Source of the DNA: Defluviimonas salinarum
GTDB taxonomy: Bacteria; Pseudomonadota; Alphaproteobacteria; Rhodobacterales; Rhodobacteraceae
Direction of reading: 5' to 3'
Assembly: GCF_026013545.1 (NCBI RefSeq)
Contig: NZ_JAPDOG010000004.1
Coordinates: forward strand, 124,001-188,000
Length of the DNA: 64,000 bases
The notes under the pieces are model-generated. The model ran no database searches, was not told the DNA's origin, and worked only from the letters and a program-made list of their open reading frames with translations. Positions 1-7,282 of this stretch are shown here, in pieces (position 1 is the first letter of the stretch; the number at the start of each line of letters is the position of its first letter). Made by a program: the position numbers and the translations under genes.

Positions 1-456
1 GATGGAGATATCCGTGAGGGACGCGTCGGCCGGGGCCGGCAATTGCGAGGCAAGGACAGAGATGTTGAGGGCCGCAAACGCCTCCCGAAGCTCGGGCATG
101 CGCGGCAGAAGGCGGAAGGTCGCGAAGGCGAAATCCACCGAGATCAGGACCTCGGCCGTCGGCGGTCGGGTCCGGAAGGCCGACAGCCCCGCGGTGGCCA
201 GCGCGACACCCGGCGCCACGGCCTGATAGAGATCCTGCCCTCTTCGCGTGAGCTGTATGCCACGCCTGCCGCGTTCGAAGAGCTGAACGCCAAGACCTTC
301 CTCAAGGCTCTTCATCCGCTGGCTCAGCCGCGGCTGTGTAAGGCCCGCCGCCTCGGCGGCCGCAGAGAATTTCCCAAGCTCGGCGGCCAGGACGAACAGG
401 CACAGGTCCGAGCTGTAGCGGCCGAACATGGCATAAGCGTTGTGAAAGTCTGTCAT
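1..456 (-). CDS. LysR-family regulator, probably of choline sulfate use (partial, cut by left edge)
   Basis: Reading leftward from an ATG at 456, the frame stays open to the window edge, giving 152 residues. The N-terminus is a LysR winged helix-turn-helix: a stretch like LCLFVLAAELGKFSAAAEA, then GLTQPRLSQRMKSLE as recognition helix, then LGVQLFERGRRGIQLTRRG. The beginning of the effector domain (SVDFAFATFRLLPRMPEL) follows, and the rest lies outside the window. It is divergent from betC with a 194-bp shared upstream region, the usual arrangement for a LysR activator and its target. Regulation of choline sulfate use is inferred from this position; the family assignment is secure. Confidence 0.85.
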   Translation of the reverse strand, partial: MTDFHNAYAMFGRYSSDLCLFVLAAELGKFSAAAEAAGLTQPRLSQRMKSLEEGLGVQLFERGRRGIQLTRRGQDLYQAVAPGVALATAGLSAFRTRPPTAEVLISVDFAFATFRLLPRMPELREAFAALNISVLASQLPAPADASLTDISI

Positions 457-488
457 TAGCAGGTGTCGCTGTTTTACGCCGCAGGAAC

Positions 489-523
489 GCATATTCTCGT
501 ATGATGTGCTATTTAAAATATGC
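489..523. promoter_or_regulatory. Inverted repeats in the regulator/betC intergenic region, candidate LysR operator
   Basis: GCATATT at 489-495 is repeated inverted as AATATGC at 517-523. Nested inside is a second dyad, CATA-N6-TATG at 490-503. The AT-rich island stands out in GC-rich DNA and lies midway between the divergent regulator and betC, where a LysR protein normally binds. Binding is inferred, not shown. Confidence 0.45.
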
Positions 524-650
524 GAACTACCGCGAAGGCAAACCCGGCGCTTCACAGTGGCCGATCCCGATCCGTCGGTGCCAGGCCGTGCGACCGGTCC
601 CGCGTTCATAGTAAGTTGGCGCCGGCACGCCAGAATCCAAGGAGCAAGAC

Positions 651-2174
651 GTGAGCAGCACCTCGCAAGACAAACCGAACATCCTGATCCTCATGGTGGA
701 CCAGCTCAACGGCACGCTCTTCCCCGACGGCCCGGCCGAGTGGCTGCATGCGCCGAACCTCAGGCGCCTCGCCGCGCGTTCGGTGCGGTTCCGCAACGCC
801 TACACCGCCTCGCCCCTCTGCGCGCCAGGCCGCGCCTCGTTCATGTCGGGCCAGCTGCCGTCGCGCACGCAAGTCTACGACAACGCGGCCGAGTTCGCCT
901 CCGACATCCCGACCTTTGCCCATCACCTGCGCCGCGCGGGCTACCAGACCTGCCTTTCGGGCAAGATGCATTTCGTCGGGCCCGACCAGCTCCACGGCTT
1001 CGAGGAGCGGCTGACGACCGACATTTACCCCGCCGATTTCGGCTGGACGCCGGACTACCGCAAGCCCGGTGAGCGGATCGACTGGTGGTATCACAACATG
1101 GGCTCCGTCACGGGCGCCGGCGTGGCCGAGATCTCCAACCAGATGGAATACGATGACGAGGTCGCCTACAACGCGACGCGCAAGGTCTATGACCTCGCGC
1201 GGGGGCTCGATGACCGGCCTTGGTGCCTGACCGTCAGCTTCACCCATCCGCATGACCCTTACGTCGCGCGGAAGAAGTACTGGGATCTCTACGAGGACTG
1301 CGAGCATCTCCTGCCCGAGATTCCGGCGATGGAGTATGCCGATCACGACCCTCACGCGAAGCGCATCTTCGACGCCAACGACTGGCGCAACTTCAACATC
1401 ACCGAGGAGGACATCCGCCGTTCCCGCCGCGCCTATTTCGCCAACATCTCGTACATCGACGACAAGATCGGCGGCATCCTCGAGGCGCTGGAGACGACGC
1501 GGCAGGAGGCGGCGATCCTCTTCGTCTCCGACCACGGCGACATGCTCGGCGAGCGGGGGCTCTGGTTCAAGATGAACTTCTACGATGGCTCTTCGCGGGT
1601 GCCGCTGATGATCGCCGCCCCCGGCCTCGATCCGCAGCGCATCGATACGGCCGTCTCGACCCTCGACGTCACGCCGACGCTGTGCGACCTCGCCGGGGTC
1701 TCGCTGGACGAAGTCATGCCCTGGACCGACGGGATGAGCCTCGTGCCGACCGCGAAGGGCACCGAGCGCACCGCGCCGGTGATGATGGAATACGCCGCCG
1801 AGGCCTCCTATGCGCCGCTCGTGTCGCTGCGTGAAGGGCGCTGGAAGTACAACCGCTGCGCGCTCGACCCCGACCAGCTCTTCGACCTCGAGGCCGATCC
1901 TCACGAGCTGACGAACCTCGCCGGCGACCCGGCCCATGCCGACACGCTCGCGGCGCTGAAGGCAAAGTCCGAGGCGCGCTGGGATCTCGCCCGGTTCGAC
2001 GCCGAGGTGCGGCAGAGCCAGGCGCGGCGCTGGGTGGTCTACGAGGCGCTCCGGAACGGCGACTACTTCCCCTGGGACTACCAGCCGCTGCAGAAAGCCT
2101 CGGAGCGCTACATGCGCAACCACATGGACCTCAACGTGCTGGAAGAATCGAAACGCTTCCCGCGCGGCGAGTGA
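651..2174 (+). CDS. betC: Choline-sulfatase
   Basis: This 507-residue cytoplasmic sulfatase hydrolyses choline-O-sulfate to choline and sulfate, feeding glycine betaine synthesis or supplying sulfur. The N-terminal NILILMVDQLNG strand carries metal-binding Asp. The sulfatase signature CAPGR begins at Cys57, the residue converted to formylglycine, and SDHGDMLGE supplies further metal ligands. Length and the C-terminal region rich in Trp and Tyr fit choline sulfatases rather than arylsulfatases. The start is GTG with GGAG 6 nt upstream. No signal peptide is seen. The betA, betB and choline transporter genes often found beside it are not in the window, so it stands alone with its divergent LysR regulator. 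Confidence 0.9.
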   Translation: MSSTSQDKPNILILMVDQLNGTLFPDGPAEWLHAPNLRRLAARSVRFRNAYTASPLCAPGRASFMSGQLPSRTQVYDNAAEFASDIPTFAHHLRRAGYQTCLSGKMHFVGPDQLHGFEERLTTDIYPADFGWTPDYRKPGERIDWWYHNMGSVTGAGVAEISNQMEYDDEVAYNATRKVYDLARGLDDRPWCLTVSFTHPHDPYVARKKYWDLYEDCEHLLPEIPAMEYADHDPHAKRIFDANDWRNFNITEEDIRRSRRAYFANISYIDDKIGGILEALETTRQEAAILFVSDHGDMLGERGLWFKMNFYDGSSRVPLMIAAPGLDPQRIDTAVSTLDVTPTLCDLAGVSLDEVMPWTDGMSLVPTAKGTERTAPVMMEYAAEASYAPLVSLREGRWKYNRCALDPDQLFDLEADPHELTNLAGDPAHADTLAALKAKSEARWDLARFDAEVRQSQARRWVVYEALRNGDYFPWDYQPLQKASERYMRNHMDLNVLEESKRFPRGE

Positions 2175-2223
2175 CGCCGCCGCGCCATCGGGTTGCGGCG
2201 CGGGTGAAAGCCGTGGATGATCA

Positions 2224-2245
2224 CCCCCGGAACCGCATCCGGGGG
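2224..2245. other. GC-rich hairpin just upstream of xth
   Basis: CCCCCGGA at 2224-2231 pairs perfectly with TCCGGGGG at 2238-2245. It sits between betC and the xth start and ends 5 nt before the xth ATG. It lacks a U-tract, so it is either a Rho-dependent end for betC or a structure that covers the xth ribosome binding site. Confidence 0.4.
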
Positions 2246-2250
2246 CAGGA

Positions 2251-3030
2251 ATGAAGATCGCGACCTTCAACATCAACGGCATCAAGGCGCGGGCGGAGGC
2301 CCTGCCCGCCTGGCTCGATGAGGCGTCGCCCGACATCGTGCTCCTGCAGGAGATCAAGTCGGTCGACGAGGCGTTCCCGCGCGAGCTTTTCGAGGATCGA
2401 GGATATTTCGTCGAGACCCACGGCCAGAAGAGCTTCAACGGTGTGGCGATCCTGTCGAAGATTCCTCTGGAGGACTTGACGCGCGGCCTGCCCGGCGACG
2501 ATGCGGACGAGCAGGCGCGCTGGATCGAGGCGACGGTGGTCGGCAAGACGGCGGTGCGGCTCTGCGGGCTCTACCTGCCGAACGGCAACCCCGCGCCGGG
2601 GCCGAAATACGATTACAAGCTCGCCTGGATGGCGCGGATGAAGGAACGTGCTGCCGAGCTTCTGGCCGAGGAGATGCCGGTGGTCATGGCGGGCGACTAC
2701 AACATCATTCCCCAATCCGAGGATGCCGCGAAGCCCGCGGCCTGGGTCGAGGACGCGCTCTTCCTGCCCGATAGCCGCGCCGCGTTCCGGCGGATCCTCA
2801 ATCTCGGCTATACCGAGGCGTTCCGCACCCGCGAGCCGCGGCCCGGGCATTACTCGTTCTGGGACTACCAGGCCGGCGCCTGGGCGAAGAACAACGGCAT
2901 CCGCATCGATCACCTCTTGCTCAGCCCGCAGGCCGCCGACCTTCTCAACGACGCCGGGATCGACAAGGCGGTGCGCGGCGGCGACAAACCCTCCGACCAC
3001 GTTCCGGTCTGGATCGAACTCGACGCCTGA
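2251..3030 (+). CDS. xthA: Exodeoxyribonuclease III / AP endonuclease
   Basis: A 259-residue Mg-dependent exonuclease/AP endonuclease for base-excision repair. The full ExoIII motif set is visible: FNINGI (Asn7), LQEIK (metal ligand Glu34), Tyr109 in GLYLPNG, AGDYNI (Asp149, Asn151), IDH at 220 and the C-terminal SDH pair Asp249-His250. Length is normal for the family. It is preceded by a hairpin and followed by a convergent bacteriohemerythrin gene, so it is probably transcribed on its own or by read-through from betC. Confidence 0.95.
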   Translation: MKIATFNINGIKARAEALPAWLDEASPDIVLLQEIKSVDEAFPRELFEDRGYFVETHGQKSFNGVAILSKIPLEDLTRGLPGDDADEQARWIEATVVGKTAVRLCGLYLPNGNPAPGPKYDYKLAWMARMKERAAELLAEEMPVVMAGDYNIIPQSEDAAKPAAWVEDALFLPDSRAAFRRILNLGYTEAFRTREPRPGHYSFWDYQAGAWAKNNGIRIDHLLLSPQAADLLNDAGIDKAVRGGDKPSDHVPVWIELDA

Positions 3031-3057
3031 GCCGCCACACGGCGCACGGAGCGACCG

Positions 3058-3462
3058 TCAGTGATCGTGTGGTCCGAGCTTTCGGTGCAGCCGTGCGTCG
3101 TGGGTCCGGAAATGCTCGACGAACCAGGCTTCGAGCGCCGCGGTCAGCCGCTCCGCCGCCGCCTCGGCATCGTCATGCGCGTCATCCATGATGTCGCGCA
3201 GCGCGTCGAGCAGGCGCTCATGATCGGCCTTGTGCGGCGGGTACTGGTCGTATTCGGCGCGCCGCATCTGCTTTTCCTCATGCGCGAAATGCGCCGATAT
3301 CGCCCGGAAGAGATCGCCGAAACTGCGGTCGATATCGGCGCCGGGCCGGCCGTCGAGGATCGCCGCGGCGGCGCTGTTGACCAGCTCCACCAGTTCCTGG
3401 TGCTCGTGGTCGACCGCCGGGTCGCCGACGCTGTATTCCGGTTTCCATGCGATCGGGGCCAT
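3058..3462 (-). CDS. Bacteriohemerythrin (last gene of the haem-copper operon)
   Basis: A 134-residue four-helix di-iron protein that reversibly binds O2 and possibly NO. All ligands of the family can be placed: His21, His58 and Glu62 (HFAHEEKQM), His77 and His81 (HKADH), and His117 with Asp122 (EHFRTHD). No signal peptide or membrane segment is present, so it is cytoplasmic and stand-alone. It is the last gene on the minus strand behind the CuA/haem-copper operon, 12 bp after the preceding stop. This suggests it buffers or delivers the diatomic gas handled by that enzyme, which is inference from position. Confidence 0.88.
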   Translation of the reverse strand: MAPIAWKPEYSVGDPAVDHEHQELVELVNSAAAAILDGRPGADIDRSFGDLFRAISAHFAHEEKQMRRAEYDQYPPHKADHERLLDALRDIMDDAHDDAEAAAERLTAALEAWFVEHFRTHDARLHRKLGPHDH

Positions 3463-3474
3463 CGCGCCCTCCCC

Positions 3475-3996
3475 TCAGTGCAGGTAGAACCGGCCGGTTG
3501 TCGCGTCGAAGTCGATCGCGACGCTTTCGGCCGGCGCCACCACGATATCGAAGGCCGCCTCCTGGGTGAAGCCCGCGACCGCCGGGTCGTCGCGCATCCG
3601 GACCGCGACGCGGTAGCTGCCGGCGGGTACGAGCAGGCGGTGATAGACCCGCGACGGTCCCGAACCCGAGATCCCACTCGGCGGCAGGTCGGCGGCGAAG
3701 GCCGGTTCTCCGTCGAGATCGAGCTCGACCCGCACCGGCGCCCGGCGACGCTCGCAGACCTGCGGCGTGCGCATGTTGGCCGGAAGCTTCGCCAGTTCCT
3801 CGGCGGTGCGGTCGCGGCAATCGCGCACGCCGCTGTGGGCGAAACTCAGCCGCATGAGGGCCATATCCCCGGGCACGCTCTGCCACATGGGCCGCGCCGA
3901 CAGCATGGCGACACCAAGAAAGAGCGCTAGGGTCAGCGCCCCGCCCAGTGCGAGATGCGGCCAGCGCCGGCCCCAGTCGATGCCCGGCCCGCTCAT
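3475..3996 (-). CDS. One-TM protein of unknown function in the haem-copper operon
   Basis: This is a 173-residue protein I do not recognise. A basic N-terminus is followed by one membrane segment (around residues 15-33, LALGGALTLALFLGVAML), and the remaining ~140 residues would be periplasmic. That part has two Cys (in RDCRD and QVCERR) and a beta-rich C-terminal half. The topology resembles FixH-like or cytochrome-oxidase assembly proteins, but no signature is conserved. It overlaps the start of the preceding cytochrome b/FeS gene by 4 bp (ATGA), so the two are translationally coupled. A role in assembly or stability of that membrane complex is inferred. Confidence 0.6.
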   Translation of the reverse strand: MSGPGIDWGRRWPHLALGGALTLALFLGVAMLSARPMWQSVPGDMALMRLSFAHSGVRDCRDRTAEELAKLPANMRTPQVCERRRAPVRVELDLDGEPAFAADLPPSGISGSGPSRVYHRLLVPAGSYRVAVRMRDDPAVAGFTQEAAFDIVVAPAESVAIDFDATTGRFYLH

Positions 3997-5570
3997 GTCG
4001 CGCTCCCTGCCCGTTTTGCGGCGCCGTTCGCCCCGGCGGACTCGGTTTCCTGGAGCGGCCGGACATTCTCGTAAGGCGGCATCGCCGCGAGCCGCTCCGA
4101 AAAGCCTTTCAGCTCGGCGGCGAGCCGCGTCGTCTCGCTCGGCCCGGCCCAGACCGTGAGGATCCGCTCGCGCGGCACGCGCCGGCGGAGTTGCGGATCG
4201 CGGGTGCGGGCGAAGCGGTCACGGGTCCAGGCCCCGCCGACCCGGTTGTAGCAGTCGCGCTCGGCACAGCCGGCGACAGCGACGCCGTCGGCAAGGCCGC
4301 GGCTGATGATGAAATCCAGAAGCGAGGGCGGCGCCATCGCGACGCAAGGCAGGACGACGCGGCCCGGCGCCGCCTCTCGCCCCGCGGCATGGGCGCAGGA
4401 GAGCGTCATCACCCGCCCCGGCCCGGTCAGTCCGCGCGCCGCCGCGATCACCTCGGCGCGAAGCTCGGCCAGCGGCCGTCCGGGCAGATCGATCCCGGTG
4501 ATCAGATCGCCCGAACGGCGGAACGGCGAGGAAGACGGACAGGCGCCCATGCAGATGCCGCAGGCGACGCAGCGGTCGGCATTGACCTCGACCTCGTGGC
4601 TGAAGGGCAGCCCGTCCGTGCGCGGCACCAGCGTGATCGCGGCATAGGGGCAGTCCTCGACGCAGCGCGTGCAGCCGTTGCAGAACTCGAGGAACACCTT
4701 AGCGGCGGCAGCCTCGCGGCGCGGCGGCAGCCAGGGCAGGCCAATGAGAAGCAGGGTGAAGACCACGGTTCCGGCCCAGATCACGCCGGGCGGCACGCTC
4801 TCGATCACCGGGTAGAGCGACAGGAGGAACCAGTCGAGCCCAACCTGCTGCGGTACCTTCGCCAGGTCGGCGGGCCCGTCGAGATAGGCCGGCAGCGCGA
4901 GCGAGGTCGCGACAAGCGCGACCACCGTAATGAGACCAAGACCGCGCGGCGGGTTCGTCCGCGCTTCGGTGATGCGCTGGATGTGGATCCACATCAGGAG
5001 AAGCAGGAGGAGCGGGATCGCGATGTGGAGGAACACCATCAGCGTGAAGAACCGGCCCGAAAGCGTATCCGGCGCGAGGAAGTTGCGCGCGATCGGCTCG
5101 GCGAAGATGCCGAGGCTGTCGAGAAGCTCGGTCGTGGTCAGCGCGACGTATTGCGCCAGCTCGTCCCAGACCAGCCAGTAGCCGGTGATGCCGGAGAGAT
5201 AGACGAACCAGATGATCGGCACGCCGGTGATCCAGGAGAACCAGCGCCGCCCCCGGTAGCGGTCCATCGCCCATTCGCGCACGAGATGGACGAACATCAC
5301 CAGCACCATCAGATCCGAGGCGTAGCGGTGCACGCTCCGGGCGAGCCCGGCATGCCACCAGTGGTCGCGGCTCAGCCATTCGACCGAGCCATAGGCAGCG
5401 GTGACGCCGGTGTCGAAGAAGATGAAGAGGTAGATTCCGGTCCCCGCCACCAGCCAGAACAGGAGCCAGCCGAGCGGGCCGAGCTGGGCGAGCGGGTTCC
5501 AGTCCGGCCCGAACAGCCGGTCGAGCCCGAGTTCGACCCGGTCGAATCCGCGCCTCAGGATGTCGCGCAT
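3993..5570 (-). CDS. Cytochrome b / 2x[4Fe-4S] ferredoxin / MvhD-like fusion protein
   Basis: A 525-residue three-part redox protein. Residues ~30-285 are a membrane cytochrome b with two haem-b ligand pairs, His81/His95 and His182/His196, each spaced H-X13-H as in bc1/b6f cytochromes. Residues 297-307 (CNGCTRCVEDC) and 334-344 (CVACGICMGAC) are two complete [4Fe-4S] motifs. Residues ~385-480 resemble MvhD/FrhD, the delta subunit of F420-non-reducing hydrogenase, with Cys392, Cys409, Cys435 and Cys440 placed as iron-sulfur ligands. No quinol-site or hydrogenase catalytic subunit is beside it. It overlaps SCO1 upstream by 1 bp and the next gene by 4 bp. It probably passes electrons between quinone or a soluble donor and the haem-copper enzyme; direction and donor are unknown. 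Confidence 0.85.
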   Translation of the reverse strand: MRDILRRGFDRVELGLDRLFGPDWNPLAQLGPLGWLLFWLVAGTGIYLFIFFDTGVTAAYGSVEWLSRDHWWHAGLARSVHRYASDLMVLVMFVHLVREWAMDRYRGRRWFSWITGVPIIWFVYLSGITGYWLVWDELAQYVALTTTELLDSLGIFAEPIARNFLAPDTLSGRFFTLMVFLHIAIPLLLLLLMWIHIQRITEARTNPPRGLGLITVVALVATSLALPAYLDGPADLAKVPQQVGLDWFLLSLYPVIESVPPGVIWAGTVVFTLLLIGLPWLPPRREAAAAKVFLEFCNGCTRCVEDCPYAAITLVPRTDGLPFSHEVEVNADRCVACGICMGACPSSSPFRRSGDLITGIDLPGRPLAELRAEVIAAARGLTGPGRVMTLSCAHAAGREAAPGRVVLPCVAMAPPSLLDFIISRGLADGVAVAGCAERDCYNRVGGAWTRDRFARTRDPQLRRRVPRERILTVWAGPSETTRLAAELKGFSERLAAMPPYENVRPLQETESAGANGAAKRAGSAT

Positions 5571-6385
5571 CAGATCGCCCCGCGCTCGGCCCGTTTCAGC
5601 GCCCGACGGCGTTCGAGCCAGAGCCGGAAGATCACGATCCCGGTCAGCACCAGCGAGAGCGCCCCGAAGAAGATGCCGAAGAAGATGCCGTAGTCGAAAC
5701 GGTAGGCGCCCGTCAGCGGGTTGTAGACCGTGCAGAGGAACGAGATCCGGTCCCAGAGCCCCTCGGCCGTGATCGCCGTCGTCCTGATGCCGAGCACCAG
5801 TTCCTTCAGGGGTTCAAGGAGCACCGGCAGCGGGAAGGCCTCGCCGTACATCTGCCGGTAGACCCGGCCCTCGGCATCTAGGAGGCTCGTCTGGGTCACA
5901 TGCTCGAACCCGCCCGCCCCGGCGCGGAAGGAAAAGCCGAGTTCCGTGAGCAGGGCCTCGGTCGTTGCCGGGTCGGCGCTGGCGATCTGCCAGTTCGTCA
6001 CCTCGACCAGCCGGTGGGTGCCGGCAAAGCCCGCGAGCTGCGCCGGCCGGTCTCCGCTGGCATCGAAGCCGAAGGTGAGGATGTTGAAGGCGTCGTTGCC
6101 GAGCGCCTGCTGCGCCTTGAGGACGGACTCGCGCAGGTGGTCGGCGGTGATCGGGCAGACCGTGGCGCAGCTGGTGAAAATCAGCGAAACGAGGAGCGGC
6201 TTGCCGCGCAACTCCGCGAGCGTGAGCGTCCGGCCGCGATGGTCGGTCAGGACGTGGTCACTCGTCGCGTTGCCGATCGCCGCCTGGCTCGTCTCGTAGG
6301 CGATTTCCGCGTCGAGCTTCTCCGCCACGGCGGGCGACGCCGCGAGTCCGGCGAGGATGACCGCCAATGCCTTCAGGAGACCCAT
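5570..6385 (-). CDS. SCO1/SenC copper chaperone for the CuA site
   Basis: A 271-residue periplasmic thioredoxin-fold protein that delivers copper to CuA of subunit II. It has a signal peptide (cleavage after PAVA, ~residue 21), the copper motif CATVCP (Cys73, Cys77) and the third ligand His162 in GFEHVTQTS. Unlike typical SCO1, it continues after the fold into a C-terminal membrane anchor (~residues 230-255), so the chaperone is tethered at its C-terminus. It overlaps the upstream CtaB-like gene by 13 bp and shares one base with the downstream cytochrome b fusion. The presence of senC next to CuA/haem-copper subunits matches the norSY-senC arrangement described for ammonia oxidisers. Confidence 0.9.
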   Translation of the reverse strand: MGLLKALAVILAGLAASPAVAEKLDAEIAYETSQAAIGNATSDHVLTDHRGRTLTLAELRGKPLLVSLIFTSCATVCPITADHLRESVLKAQQALGNDAFNILTFGFDASGDRPAQLAGFAGTHRLVEVTNWQIASADPATTEALLTELGFSFRAGAGGFEHVTQTSLLDAEGRVYRQMYGEAFPLPVLLEPLKELVLGIRTTAITAEGLWDRISFLCTVYNPLTGAYRFDYGIFFGIFFGALSLVLTGIVIFRLWLERRRALKRAERGAI

Positions 6386-7269
6386 CTTGCGGCCCCGTCG
6401 AGCAGCACGCCGGCCGAGACCAGCGCGAAATGGAAGAGCGAGGCGCGGAAGGTCGCCATCGCGTTGCGGCGCTCTGGCTCGCGCAGGAGCCGCCAGCTTG
6501 CACGGAGGAACATCGCTCCGCCGAGGGCGGCGCAGAGACCGTAGAGCGGCCCGAGCCCATATAGCAGAGGCCCGAACGAGATCAGGACGAGGACGAGGAC
6601 ATGGCTGAAAATCACCGGCCCCCAGACCTCCGGCCCGGTGACGACGGGCAGCATCGGGATGCCCGCGCGTTCGTAATCGGCACCTTTTGCGGCGGCGAGC
6701 GCCCAGAAATGCGGCGGCGTCCAGAGAAAGAGCATCGCCGACAGGAGGACCGGCACCGGCGCCAGCGTCGGGCCAAATTCGGGTGCCGCCGCCGCGGCCC
6801 CTGCGAGGAGCGCGAAGCTGCCCGCCGCACCGCCGATCACGACGTTCCAGACAGTGCGGCGCTTCAGCCAGAGCGTGTAGACGACGCCGTAGGTGAAGGC
6901 GCCGCAGAAGACGAGGACGGCGGCGAGCGTGCCGCCCACCGACCAGCCCATCACCAGCGAGGCGGCGAGGAGCGCGGTGAAGGTCAAGGGCCAGATCGCG
7001 CCCGGCTTCAGCTTCCCGCTGGCGAAGGGCCGCATCGCCGTGCGCGCCATCAGCCGGTCGCTCTCGCGCTCGAAATAGTGGTTGAAGGCCCCCGCCGCGC
7101 CGGAGGCCCCAAGTACTGCGAGGGTGAAGACCAGGGCCTCGGCCCAGCCCATTTCGCCGCCGCCCGTAACGATGCCGACCAGGGCGGCGAGGGCCACGAA
7201 GGAGCCGATCCGGAGCTTCAGGATCGAGGCGGTCATCGTCAGGGCGGCGGTCATGGGCAGGCTCCGCAT
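6373..7269 (-). CDS. ctaB: CtaB-like protohaem IX farnesyltransferase (haem O synthase)
   Basis: A 298-residue UbiA-family prenyltransferase with about eight to nine membrane helices. It farnesylates haem B to haem O, a precursor of the haem in haem-copper enzymes. The prenyl-diphosphate motif is NHYFERESD from Asn63; the usual N-x3-D-x3-D is present as N-E-D, with Glu67 in the first acidic position. The following RTAMRP and the C-terminal second motif region fit the family. Start codon is ATG at 7269, with an alternative ATG 15 nt later (MTAAL). Being inside this operon, it is probably dedicated to the linked enzyme rather than the cell's housekeeping copy. Confidence 0.82.
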   Translation of the reverse strand: MRSLPMTAALTMTASILKLRIGSFVALAALVGIVTGGGEMGWAEALVFTLAVLGASGAAGAFNHYFERESDRLMARTAMRPFASGKLKPGAIWPLTFTALLAASLVMGWSVGGTLAAVLVFCGAFTYGVVYTLWLKRRTVWNVVIGGAAGSFALLAGAAAAAPEFGPTLAPVPVLLSAMLFLWTPPHFWALAAAKGADYERAGIPMLPVVTGPEVWGPVIFSHVLVLVLISFGPLLYGLGPLYGLCAALGGAMFLRASWRLLREPERRNAMATFRASLFHFALVSAGVLLDGAARWVS

Positions 7270-7282
7270 CGGATGGAAGGGG

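Noticed and set aside
606-2546. A 646-codon open frame antisense to betC and xth
   Set aside because: High GC makes long antisense frames common. The sense strand carries complete choline sulfatase and ExoIII motifs, and the antisense protein is Arg/Val/Glu-rich with no fold pattern.
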